Source of the DNA: Ilumatobacter sp. | Lineage (GTDB): Bacteria > Actinomycetota > Acidimicrobiia > Acidimicrobiales > Ilumatobacteraceae | Reading direction: 5' to 3' | NCBI GenBank assembly: GCA_013002175.1 | Contig: JABDKP010000004.1 | Location: 1 to 44,702 of the forward strand | Length of the DNA: 44,702 nt | Shown: positions 17,077 to 24,971 of the stretch, one piece after another | Layout of the letters: every line of letters starts with the position of its first letter | Numbering within the stretch: the first letter of the stretch is position 1 | Made by a program: the position numbers and the translations under genes | The notes under the pieces: model-generated | The model's database searches: none | Seen by the model: only the letters and a program-made list of their open reading frames with translations | Told to the model about the DNA's origin: nothing

Positions 17077-17704
17077 CGCGGCGCTCGCCGACGTCGATTA
17101 CGTGGGCAAGCGCGCCTTCGATGCGGTGGTTGCCGGCGTCGGACTCCTGCTCCTCAGCCCGGTCCTGATCGGCACGGCGATTGCGGTCGGCCTGTCGTCG
17201 CCGGGTCCGATCCTGCACCGTGCACGACGGGTCGGCCGGAACGGCGAACCGATCACCGTCCACAAGTTCCGCTCGATGCGAACCGGTACGTCAGGCACCG
17301 CCGTCACCGCGGCGCGCGATCCGCGGGTCACCCCCGTCGGTCGCCTGATCCGACGATCGAAGATCGATGAACTCCCCCAGTTGCTCGATGTCGTCGTGGG
17401 CACGATGAGCATCGTCGGACCCCGGCCCGAGGACCCCCGCTACGTCGCCGGATACACACCGCACCAGGCTCGGATCCTGGCGTGGCGTCCGGGGATCACG
17501 TCGCCGGCCTCCATCGCCTACCGGCACGAGGAGGCGATGCTCGTTGCGGCTGACGACATCGGGATGGCATACGCAGAGATCAGCGCCGCCAAGATCGCAC
17601 TCGATCTCGAGTATTTCGAACGCTCCACGCTCGTCGGCGACATCCGGATCCTGCTGCGCACGTTCTCGGCGATCTTCTCGAGGCCCGCCGACTCGTTCGT
17701 CTAG
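17069..17704 (+). CDS. Undecaprenyl-phosphate sugar-1-phosphate transferase (PglC/WcaJ-type)
   Basis: A 211-residue monotopic phosphoglycosyl transferase that links a sugar-1-phosphate to undecaprenyl phosphate and so starts a lipid-linked glycan. Visible are KRAFDAVVAGVGLLLLSPVL (re-entrant membrane helix), HKFRSMR, SKIDELPQLLDVV, GTMSIVGPRPEDPRYV and RPGITSPASI. The length fits the small PglC-like class rather than the longer WbaP/WcaJ forms. GTG 17069 is chosen; it overlaps the upstream stop by 8 bases, which implies coupling to the aminotransferase fusion. A longer start at 17021 would overlap by 56 bases. Confidence 0.95.
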   Translation: MTDAALADVDYVGKRAFDAVVAGVGLLLLSPVLIGTAIAVGLSSPGPILHRARRVGRNGEPITVHKFRSMRTGTSGTAVTAARDPRVTPVGRLIRRSKIDELPQLLDVVVGTMSIVGPRPEDPRYVAGYTPHQARILAWRPGITSPASIAYRHEEAMLVAADDIGMAYAEISAAKIALDLEYFERSTLVGDIRILLRTFSAIFSRPADSFV

Positions 17705-17737
17705 GCCGGTCGAGGCAGTGGCCCAATCTGCGCGATC

Positions 17738-19072
17738 TCAGACCGTGGAGGACGGGCGGTCGATCGAGGCGCCGTCGCGTCGAAGGAACGCCGCGGCGAC
17801 GAGCAACATCCAGATGTACGAGTGCCAGAGGACGAAGCTCTCCATCAGGTGCTCGACCAGCACGAATCCCAACATGACGGCCCACCACATACCGGCGACC
17901 GAGTGGTCGGTCCACACGCCTCGAGCGACGCCGCCGATGGCGGCGAGCACGACGAGGCTGAACAGCGCGACGCCGATCAGGCCGAGCCCGAGCGCGATCT
18001 CGTAGAAGCTGTTGTGCGCACTCCCGTAGTAGCCGCCGACGTCGCGGTAGCTGACCCAGGCGAAGTCGAGGTTGTCCCAGAACGCCCAGTAGCCATACCC
18101 CTGCACCGGCCGGTCGCCGATGAACCTCAGCATGTCGCTCCAGATGACCGTACGGCTCGCCAGAGTCGGATCCCTGCCGAGCGCGCCGGCGATGCGGCTC
18201 ACGTTCGGAATGACCAGTATCAGCACCCCCACACCAACCGATCCGAACGCCACTGCGACCCTCCGGCCGGGTACACCCACGCGCGCCAGGTGGCGCGCCG
18301 CGAGCACCGCGACGGCGGTGAGGACGCACACTGCGAGGCCTGCCTGTGCCGTGATGCTTGCAGTCTGCGTCAGCATCACCAGGTTGACGACCCCGAGTCC
18401 GGCCGCCACGACGCGGGCCGGCCACCGGGGGAAGTGGATCCACACGCCGACGGCGGCGATCATTGCGATGACGTTCGCGGGGCCCAACGAGTTCGGGTTG
18501 CCGAAGACGCCCTGCCAGTCGCCCAGACCGTTTCGACCGATGTTCGGCCAGCCCGCGATCAGCATCGTGCTGCCGACGGTCGTGATCAGCGACATCGCCG
18601 CCACCGCGAGAAGTTGCTCGGTGAACCGCAGTGACCGACCGAACCACACACCGAACGCTGCAATTCCGACGGCGACCATCGCTCGTGTCGCGGTGGCGTT
18701 CGGTGACACCGACCAGAGGACCGAGGCGAGCGACCACGAAACGAGTCCGATCAGGGGCCAGATCGGCCGGGGCCATGCCGACACAGGCGTCCTGGCCAAC
18801 TCTCGGTACAGCAGCAGGACACTGACGAGGCCGATCGCGTTGAGCGGATACGAAAATGTCCACGTCTCGAAACTGAGCGGTTCATGACGGATGTGCACGC
18901 CGTAGACGATCGACGGTGTCCCGGTTCCGACGAGCAGCCCGGCAGCCGCGAACGCCACCGATGCGCGCCGCACCGGCGTGCCCGGGGTCGACCGAGACCG
19001 GTCCGGCTGCGCGTCGCTCGGCCGGATGGCCTCGTCCACGGGGGCGAGGCGCGACACATCATCGGTGACCAC
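17738..19072 (-). CDS. O-antigen ligase/polymerase-like membrane protein
   Basis: A 444-residue polytopic protein with roughly ten to twelve hydrophobic segments. The Wzy_C signature region is visible as GVFGNPNSLGP and the later periplasmic-loop text RTVIWSDMLRFIGDRPVQGYGY followed by SAHNSFYEIALGLGLIG, as in O-antigen ligases and polymerases. It could polymerise repeat units or attach the finished chain to an acceptor on the outer membrane face. GTG 19072 is fixed by TACGTT 7 bases upstream. A second protein of the same family is encoded at 27683. Confidence 0.88.
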   Translation of the reverse strand: MVTDDVSRLAPVDEAIRPSDAQPDRSRSTPGTPVRRASVAFAAAGLLVGTGTPSIVYGVHIRHEPLSFETWTFSYPLNAIGLVSVLLLYRELARTPVSAWPRPIWPLIGLVSWSLASVLWSVSPNATATRAMVAVGIAAFGVWFGRSLRFTEQLLAVAAMSLITTVGSTMLIAGWPNIGRNGLGDWQGVFGNPNSLGPANVIAMIAAVGVWIHFPRWPARVVAAGLGVVNLVMLTQTASITAQAGLAVCVLTAVAVLAARHLARVGVPGRRVAVAFGSVGVGVLILVIPNVSRIAGALGRDPTLASRTVIWSDMLRFIGDRPVQGYGYWAFWDNLDFAWVSYRDVGGYYGSAHNSFYEIALGLGLIGVALFSLVVLAAIGGVARGVWTDHSVAGMWWAVMLGFVLVEHLMESFVLWHSYIWMLLVAAAFLRRDGASIDRPSSTV

Positions 19073-19079
19073 CTGAGAG

Positions 19080-19085
19080 AACGTA
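19080..19085 (-). promoter_or_regulatory. Putative -10 element, leaderless (ligase/polymerase gene)
   Basis: TACGTT on the minus strand lies 7 bases before GTG 19072. It is only 28 bases from the divergent element at 19114-19119, so the two promoters overlap. Confidence 0.55.
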
Positions 19086-19113
19086 CTCGCTCTGCTTCGG
19101 CGTCAACCGCCGG

Positions 19114-19119
19114 TAGATT
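19114..19119 (+). promoter_or_regulatory. Putative -10 element, leaderless (dehydrogenase gene)
   Basis: TAGATT lies 8 bases before GTG 19128 and supports that start. Confidence 0.6.
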
Positions 19120-19127
19120 CGCCGCTT

Positions 19128-20423
19128 GTGATCGTCGCTGTCGTCGGACTCGGAAAGATCGGCCTCCCGCTGGCGGTCCAGGCGGCCACGCGCGGCCTCA
19201 CCGCCATCGGCGCAGACATCTCCACCGACACGGTTGACCTCGTCAACCGCGGCGAGGAACCGTTTCCCGGCGAGACCGACCTCGGCACGAAACTGAAAGA
19301 CGTCGTCGACCGCGGCACACTTTCGGCAACATCGGACACCGCCGCAGCCGTCCGGGAGTCCGATGCCGTCATCGTCGTCGTCCCGCTGGTCGTCGACGCC
19401 GACGCCGACGCTGACTTCGGGGCGCTCGATGCGGCGACCGCTGACATCGGTCGCGGGCTCACCGCGGGGACGCTCGTCAGCTACGAGACGACCCTGCCGG
19501 TCGGAACCACACGCAACCGCTTCGTGCCGGCGCTCGAGGCCGCCTCGGGGCTGACCTGTGGCGAGGACTTCTTCGTCGTGTTCTCGCCCGAACGGGTGTA
19601 CTCGGGACGGATCTTCCGAGACCTCCGGCGATATCCGAAGCTGGTCGGAGGCGTCGATGCCGCGAGCACCGCACGCGGGATCGAGTTCTACGAGGCAATG
19701 TTGGAGTTCGACGAGCGCCCCGACCTGTCGACGCCGAACGGCGTGTGGGACATGGGCTCGGCCGAGGCGGCAGAGTTCGCCAAGCTGGCCGAGACGACCT
19801 ACCGCGACGTCAACATCGGCCTGGCGAACGAGTTCGCCCGCTTCGCCGACACGGCGGGGATCGATGTCGTGCGCGTGATCGAGGCGTCGAACAGCCAGCC
19901 GTTCAGCCACATCCATCAGCCCGGGATCGCCGTCGGCGGCCACTGCATTCCCGTCTATCCCCGCTTCTACCTCGCGAACCATCCCGACGCACGGGTCCCG
20001 GCGGCTGCTCGCACGGCAAACGCCGAGATGCCTGACTACGCCGTGTCACGCCTCGAGTCCGTGATCGGTTCGCTGAACGGCGAGAAGGTGGTCGTTCTCG
20101 GCGCGTGCTACCGAGGCGGCGTCAAGGAGACTGCCTTCTCCGGCGTGTTCGCCACCGTCGACGCATTGGCCGCTCGCGGGGCTCACCCGGTCGTTCACGA
20201 TCCACTCTTCTCCGACGACGAGCTTCGTGCCCTCGGCTTCGAACCGCACGAGCTCGGAACTGCGTGCGACGCCGCCGTGATCCAGGCGGACCATCCGGAA
20301 TACACGACCCTCACGCCCGCCGATCTGCCGGGCTGCCGCGCGATCCTCGATGGGCGCCGGTGTCTGTCCACGAGCCCCGAATTCGCGCTCGAGAGCATCC
20401 CCGTCGTCCTCCTCGGCGGGTGA
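19128..20423 (+). CDS. Nucleotide-sugar 6-dehydrogenase (UDP-GlcNAc/ManNAc dehydrogenase family)
   Basis: A 431-residue UDP-glucose/GDP-mannose dehydrogenase-family enzyme that oxidises the C6 hydroxyl of a UDP-sugar to a carboxylate using two NAD. The NAD site is VVGLGKIGLPLA at 5-16, FVVFSPERVYSG follows in the middle region, a catalytic lysine is likely K219 (EFAKLAETTYRDVNI) and the catalytic cysteine is C273 in GIAVGGHCIPVYP. The GGHC text places it with WecC/WbpA rather than UDP-glucose dehydrogenases. It would supply the uronic acid used by the diamino-sugar enzymes at 32372-35015. GTG start. Confidence 0.92.
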   Translation: MIVAVVGLGKIGLPLAVQAATRGLTAIGADISTDTVDLVNRGEEPFPGETDLGTKLKDVVDRGTLSATSDTAAAVRESDAVIVVVPLVVDADADADFGALDAATADIGRGLTAGTLVSYETTLPVGTTRNRFVPALEAASGLTCGEDFFVVFSPERVYSGRIFRDLRRYPKLVGGVDAASTARGIEFYEAMLEFDERPDLSTPNGVWDMGSAEAAEFAKLAETTYRDVNIGLANEFARFADTAGIDVVRVIEASNSQPFSHIHQPGIAVGGHCIPVYPRFYLANHPDARVPAAARTANAEMPDYAVSRLESVIGSLNGEKVVVLGACYRGGVKETAFSGVFATVDALAARGAHPVVHDPLFSDDELRALGFEPHELGTACDAAVIQADHPEYTTLTPADLPGCRAILDGRRCLSTSPEFALESIPVVLLGG

Positions 20424-20449
20424 TGCGGGTGAACCTGCGACGACGATGA
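20423..20449 (+). CDS. Eight-codon bridging ORF (MRVNLRRR)
   Basis: ATG overlaps the dehydrogenase stop (TGATG) and its TGA overlaps the next ATG (ATGA). It could carry terminating ribosomes from one gene to the next. An encoded functional peptide is not claimed; the arrangement could be chance. Confidence 0.3.
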   Translation: MRVNLRRR

Positions 20450-21144
20450 GCAACGAGGAACGTGATCGCCTGAGCGCCGTGTACGGCGAACTGCTCGGTG
20501 CTGACTCGGCGAAACGGTGGAGCCTGACGAACGCCGGAAATGACGCCATCCTGCGCCAGCGCGTCGAGCAGACGACTCGTTTCGTGGACGCCCAGTTCCT
20601 GCCTCGCTCCCCGGCGGTCCTCGATTTCGGATCCGGCGGCGAGACCACGCTCTGCCCCCGTCTCGGGGCCCGTACCGACGGCACGATCCGCCGCGTCGGG
20701 GTCGACATCCTGCTCGAGCGCCTCCGTGCCGCCTCCGGCGCCACCGCCAGTTCGCTGGTGTGCGCCGACGGCCAGTCGTTGCCATTCGAGAACGACACGT
20801 TCGACGTCGCTGCCGTCTTCACGGTCTTCTCGTCGATTCTCGATGGCGACGTGCGCCGGCGAATCGCGGCCGAACTGGTGCGGACGCTGAAACCCGGCGG
20901 TTTCGTCATCTGGTACGACCTGCGCTACCGCAACCCGGCCAACCGGAACCTCCAACCGTTGTCGCGCCGAGCGGTCGAGCGGCTCTTCCCGACGCTGACG
21001 CCCACGTGGACATCGACCACCGTGCTGCCCCCGCTGGCTCGACGGCTGACACCGCTCCACCGCCGGTGCTACGCGGTCGCATCGGCGCTGCCGATGCTGC
21101 GAAGTCATCTTCTCGGTACCCTCTCGAAGCCACAGACCGCCTGA
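20446..21144 (+). CDS. Class I SAM-dependent methyltransferase
   Basis: A 232-residue methyltransferase of the Methyltransf_11 type. The SAM motif is AVLDFGSGGETTL, followed by RVGVDILLERL, CADGQSLPFENDTFDVAAVFTVFSSI and LVRTLKPGGFVIWYDLRYRNPANRN. The DLRYRNP text and short C-terminal region resemble methyltransferases in glycan clusters. It probably methylates a sugar or lipid-linked intermediate in the cytoplasm. The start ATG lies 22 bases after the dehydrogenase stop and is bridged by an eight-codon ORF. Confidence 0.87.
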   Translation: MSNEERDRLSAVYGELLGADSAKRWSLTNAGNDAILRQRVEQTTRFVDAQFLPRSPAVLDFGSGGETTLCPRLGARTDGTIRRVGVDILLERLRAASGATASSLVCADGQSLPFENDTFDVAAVFTVFSSILDGDVRRRIAAELVRTLKPGGFVIWYDLRYRNPANRNLQPLSRRAVERLFPTLTPTWTSTTVLPPLARRLTPLHRRCYAVASALPMLRSHLLGTLSKPQTA

Positions 21145-21179
21145 GCGCGTCTCGACGCATCGTCACGAAAGGCGACCGG

Positions 21180-22328
21180 ATGACCTCCCGAGTTGACACC
21201 ACGATCTGTCGCCGCTGTGTGATGGACACCAGCGATCCAGACATCACCTTCGACGCCGATGGTGTGTGCTCGCACTGTCGCAAGTTCGACGACATCACCA
21301 GCAAGCAATGGTTTCCCGGGGAGGAAGGCGAGCAGCGGCTCAACACCATGCTCGACCAGATCCGTGCGGCGGGCACGGACCACGACTATGACGTCATCCT
21401 CGGTCTCAGCGGCGGACTGGACAGCTCGATTCTGGCGGTGCGGGCCAAGGACTGGAACCTGCGCGTGCTCGCGATTCACGTCGACGCGGGATGGAACACC
21501 GAACTCGCCGTCCACAACATCCAACGGATCGTGGAGTACTGCGACTTCGACCTCCACACCCATGTCGTCGACTGGGCCGACATGCGTGATCTGCATCTCG
21601 CGTACCTGCGGTCGGGGATCGCCAATCAGGATGTCCCCCAGGACCACGTGTTCTTCGCCAGCCTCTACGGACAGGCCGTCGAGCGCAAGATCAAGTACGT
21701 CCTGAACGGCGGCAACATCGCCACCGAATCGGTCTTCCCCGCGAACTGGCACGGTTCCGCGATGGACGCATGGAACCTGCGCGACATTCATCGCAAGTAC
21801 GGAACGACCGAGCTCAAGTCGTATCCCACGATGGGGTTCCTCCGCTACTACCTCACCATTCCCTACGTCCACCGGATCAAGGTGTTCCGCCCGTTGAACT
21901 TCATGCCGTACGACCGGGCTGCGGCGCTGACCGAACTCCAGGAACGCCTCGGCTACAAGGACTACGGGCTGAAGCACGGCGAGTCCCAGTTCACGAGGTT
22001 CTTCCAGAACTACTACCTGCCCACACGGTTCGGCTACGACAAGCGGCGGCCGCACCTGTCCAGCATGATCCTGAGCGGGCAGATCACGCGCGAGGAGGCC
22101 CTCGCCAGACTCGACGACGAGATGTACACCGCTGACCAACTCGAGCAGGACATCGCCTACTTCTCGAAGAAGCTACGCATCGGCCGCGACGAGTTCACCG
22201 ATCTGTTGCACGCGCCACTGCGCAGTCACCGGGACTTCCGCAACCAGGACAGCGCGTACCGCCGGCTCAAGCAGGTGCAGGGAATGATCGAGAAGATCAC
22301 TCGAAGGAACCTCGGCGCGTACGGCTGA
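21180..22328 (+). CDS. N-acetyl sugar amidotransferase, WbpG/PseA-like
   Basis: A 382-residue PP-loop ATP pyrophosphatase. Two zinc-type pairs (C10-x2-C13, C30-x2-C33) are followed by the PP-loop GLSGGLDSS at about 75-83 and by HVDAGWNTE. In P. aeruginosa O5, WbpG works with HisH2 and HisF2 to convert a 3-acetamido group of a uronic acid sugar into acetamidino, with ammonia coming from glutamine through HisH. Both partner genes follow on the opposite strand at 22355-23742. ATG 21180 has a good ribosome-binding site (GAAAGG) about 7 bases upstream, one of few such sites here. Confidence 0.93.
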   Translation: MTSRVDTTICRRCVMDTSDPDITFDADGVCSHCRKFDDITSKQWFPGEEGEQRLNTMLDQIRAAGTDHDYDVILGLSGGLDSSILAVRAKDWNLRVLAIHVDAGWNTELAVHNIQRIVEYCDFDLHTHVVDWADMRDLHLAYLRSGIANQDVPQDHVFFASLYGQAVERKIKYVLNGGNIATESVFPANWHGSAMDAWNLRDIHRKYGTTELKSYPTMGFLRYYLTIPYVHRIKVFRPLNFMPYDRAAALTELQERLGYKDYGLKHGESQFTRFFQNYYLPTRFGYDKRRPHLSSMILSGQITREEALARLDDEMYTADQLEQDIAYFSKKLRIGRDEFTDLLHAPLRSHRDFRNQDSAYRRLKQVQGMIEKITRRNLGAYG

Positions 22329-22348
22329 CGTCGCCGGCCCGGGCGACG
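22329..22348. terminator. GC hairpin between convergent wbpG-like and hisF-like genes
   Basis: CGTCGCC (22329-22335) pairs perfectly with GGCGACG (22342-22348) across a 6-base loop. There is no T-tract, so if it ends transcription it may do so in both directions or with Rho. Confidence 0.5.
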
Positions 22349-22354
22349 GCTGCA

Positions 22355-23122
22355 TCAGTTGGCATGGGTCAGACCGCCGAGTTCGTCATCGGTCGGGTAG
22401 GTGACGAGAACCGCACGGTGCCGACCCTGGAAGACGAACGTCGAACCGGCCGCCGCAGCGGCTGCACCACGACGCAGCGCCGCGTCGAAGTCGTCGACGG
22501 AGCCCGCGCCCCCCAGCGCGATGACCGGCACGTCCACCGCGTCCGCGATGTCTTCGACGAGTTCGAGGTCGTAGCCGGCCATCGAACCATCGCGGTCCAC
22601 GGACTGCACGATGATCTCGCCCGCGCCGAGCCGCGCGACGTTGATTGCGTGCTCGACGGGATCGAGCTTGTGCCGTACCTGCCCGCCCCGCGTCATGACC
22701 TCGCGGCGCCCGAATCGCCCCCGCTTGACATCGATACACACGACGATCGACGAGGTCGCGAACGTCGCGGCGGCGTGCGCGACGAACTCGGGGCGTTCCA
22801 CCGTGACGCTACAGAGCACGACCTTCTCGAAACCCAGGCCGAGCAACGTCCGGATCTCGTCGACGGTCTCGATGCCACCGCCGACCGCCAACGGCACGAA
22901 TGCCTCGGAGGCGATCTCCGCGAGCAGCTCGATGTCGGCAGGCGTCCGCAGCCGACCCGCATCGATGTCGAGCAACACCAGCTCGTCGACGCCCTTCTCG
23001 TTGAAGATCCGGACGATGTTGATGGGGTCACCGAGATAACGCGGGTCGGTGAACCCGGTCGACTTCACGAGTCCGCCGTCGCTCAGCAGCAGCACCGGGA
23101 TGACCCGTGGGCGAAATCGCAT
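22355..23122 (-). CDS. HisF-like subunit of the sugar amidotransferase
   Basis: A 255-residue (beta-alpha)8 protein of the HisA/HisF family. It lacks the first catalytic aspartate of histidine-pathway HisF: the RIIACLDVKDG text of HisF reads RVIPVLLLSDG here, with L12 at that position, while D176 in QSVDRDG is kept. The same change is known in the HisF2 proteins of WbpG clusters, so this is an LPS/glycan amidination partner and not the histidine enzyme. Its ATG overlaps the HisH-like stop by one base (TGATG), which implies coupling. Expected to form a glutaminase-driven complex with the HisH-like protein and the WbpG-like enzyme. Confidence 0.92.
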   Translation of the reverse strand: MRFRPRVIPVLLLSDGGLVKSTGFTDPRYLGDPINIVRIFNEKGVDELVLLDIDAGRLRTPADIELLAEIASEAFVPLAVGGGIETVDEIRTLLGLGFEKVVLCSVTVERPEFVAHAAATFATSSIVVCIDVKRGRFGRREVMTRGGQVRHKLDPVEHAINVARLGAGEIIVQSVDRDGSMAGYDLELVEDIADAVDVPVIALGGAGSVDDFDAALRRGAAAAAAGSTFVFQGRHRAVLVTYPTDDELGGLTHAN

Positions 23123-23742
23123 CAGGACACCTCGAACGCGTCGAACGACCGGAGCAGTGCCATGCCGAAGCGGTGGCTCTTCTCCGGATGGAACTGCGTG
23201 CCCAGCACGTTGTGGTGTCCCACCACCGCGGCGATCTCGATGCCGTAGTCGACCGTCCCGAGCAGGAAGTCGGCGGTCGTCTCGAACGCATAGCTGTGGG
23301 CGAAATAGAACCGTTGTGGCTCATCTGTCGGAGGCAACAGGGGATGTTCCTGGGTCGGTGTGACGAATCCCCACCCCATGAACGGAAGGCGGAACTGCGC
23401 CGGCAGCGACCCTCGCATCGAGCGGACACGGCCGGGAACCCATCCGAGCCCGCGGCGTTCGCCCTCCTCACTCGAGTCGGCCAACAACTCCATCCCGAGA
23501 CAGATGCCCAACAGCGGACGTCGCTCCTGGATCACCAGTTCCTCCAGCGCGGGGCGCATGCCACTCGCATCGAGGCGATCGACCGCGTCGTCGAAGGCCC
23601 CGACCCCAGGGAGAATGAAGCGGGCATGTCGTGCGAGCTCATCCGGATCGCTGACGAGTTCGGCGTCGATACCGAGCCTGCGGTGCATCGAAACGATCGA
23701 CCCGAGGTTGCCCACCCCGTAGTCGACTATCGCGGTGGACAC
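23122..23742 (-). CDS. HisH-like glutamine amidotransferase subunit
   Basis: A 206-residue class I glutamine amidotransferase. The nucleophile is C81 in GICLGMELL, and H185 and E187 in GTQFHPEKS complete the triad; IVDYGVGNLGSI at the N-terminus is typical. It would release ammonia from glutamine and channel it through the HisF-like partner to the WbpG-like enzyme. GTG 23742 gives the usual length and a 16-base overlap with the upstream glycosyltransferase; a longer ATG at 23775 is possible. It sits third in the leftward unit that begins at 26392. Confidence 0.93.
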   Translation of the reverse strand: MSTAIVDYGVGNLGSIVSMHRRLGIDAELVSDPDELARHARFILPGVGAFDDAVDRLDASGMRPALEELVIQERRPLLGICLGMELLADSSEEGERRGLGWVPGRVRSMRGSLPAQFRLPFMGWGFVTPTQEHPLLPPTDEPQRFYFAHSYAFETTADFLLGTVDYGIEIAAVVGHHNVLGTQFHPEKSHRFGMALLRSFDAFEVS

Positions 23743-24971
23743 GGCGCCTCGTCGCTCAGGAAGGTCGTCAACCACTGCGCGAACTGTTCATAGTTGGACG
23801 ACGCAGCATAGTGCCGGCGCCAGAACTCGATCCGGGCAACCGCCGGACCCGGGTCGTCGGCGACGACTGCGATCGCTTCGGCGATGCGGGCGGCATCGGG
23901 GTCGGGCGGCACCAGTCGACCGTTGCCGTCCGTGATGATCTCGGGTGTTCCACCGACCGCGGTGGCCACGACGGGAACGCCCGCACTGAGCGCCTCCATC
24001 ATCGAGACGGCGACGCCCTCCGAGCTGCTCGTGTTCAGCAGCACATCGACCGCGTGTGATTCGAAGTGCTCGGCGACGTCGGTGTTCGGGACCGCGCCGT
24101 GCAGCGTGAATCGCAGCGAGCCCCGGCCGGGCGACCGCGCCCCGGCGTGCGCCTCGCCGACCACCCGTTCCACCTCTGGACGGAGCGGCCCGTCGCCGAA
24201 GTGATCCCAGACGACGTTCCGGTCCTCGGCCAGACGAACGATCGCCTCGGCAGCCAACACCGGCCGCTTGACCGCGGTCAACGACGAACACGTGACCACG
24301 CGGACCGTCGAGTCAGCCGACGGCGAACTCGCAGGGAACGGTCTGGTGCCGAGGCGACGGACGTGCAGCCGGTCACGGTGCATCGGATACCGTTCGACGA
24401 GGTACGAGTGGCCCCGGTCGGAGACCGATGCGACGGCGCTGCAAGCTCGCAGCAGGGACTCGTGTTGCGGGATGTAGTTCCCGGGGTGCCGTTCGAGGAA
24501 CAGGTCGCCGCCGTGCACCCGGCTGACGATGGGAACCGACGGATCGGCTCGACGGATGCCGAGCACGGACTCGGTCAGCCAGTAGGAGTAGACCACCGAG
24601 GGCCGCCCGCTGCCGACCGCCGTCTCCCGGTACCACCTGGTGACGGCCGCGGCACCGCCGACGGACAGCAGCGCACGGGCGAGCTGACGGGGCCGGGCCA
24701 TCGTGCGCGCATGCAGCCGCATCTCCCGGGCCGCGAGTCGGACCGCCGGGAACGACAACAGTGATCGGAGACGCCGACCCCTCGTGAGGCGTGGGCACAA
24801 CGTCATGTCGACGTCGACGTTGTCAGGAAGATCGTTGCACTCGCCGGCCGGCGACGTCGGGGCGAGCGTGATCGTGTCGAACGCGTCCGCGAGCGCACCG
24901 ATTTCGTCTTCGAGGAAGTCGATCCGGTTGCCGAACGGGAACGACTGGGTGATGACCAGCAACCGAGTCAT
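23727..24971 (-). CDS. GT4-family glycosyltransferase
   Basis: A 414-residue GT-B enzyme of family GT4. The N-terminal domain starts RLLVITQSFPFGN and shows PIVSRVHGGDLF. The C-terminal domain has VVTCSSLTAVKRPVLAAEA, RFTLHGAVPNTDVAEHFE, LLNTSSSEGVAVSMMEALSAGVPVV and GGTPEIITDGNGRLV, the E-x7-E retaining-transferase motif. It probably adds a sugar with retention to the lipid-linked repeat unit in the cytoplasm. The start ATG overlaps the flippase stop (ATGA) and the end overlaps the hisH-like gene. Confidence 0.92.
   Translation of the reverse strand: MTRLLVITQSFPFGNRIDFLEDEIGALADAFDTITLAPTSPAGECNDLPDNVDVDMTLCPRLTRGRRLRSLLSFPAVRLAAREMRLHARTMARPRQLARALLSVGGAAAVTRWYRETAVGSGRPSVVYSYWLTESVLGIRRADPSVPIVSRVHGGDLFLERHPGNYIPQHESLLRACSAVASVSDRGHSYLVERYPMHRDRLHVRRLGTRPFPASSPSADSTVRVVTCSSLTAVKRPVLAAEAIVRLAEDRNVVWDHFGDGPLRPEVERVVGEAHAGARSPGRGSLRFTLHGAVPNTDVAEHFESHAVDVLLNTSSSEGVAVSMMEALSAGVPVVATAVGGTPEIITDGNGRLVPPDPDAARIAEAIAVVADDPGPAVARIEFWRRHYAASSNYEQFAQWLTTFLSDEAPCPPR

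Noticed and set aside
22355-23742. Histidine biosynthesis genes hisF and hisH
   Set aside because: The missing first catalytic aspartate in the HisF-like protein and the neighbouring WbpG-like gene indicate sugar amidination and not histidine synthesis.
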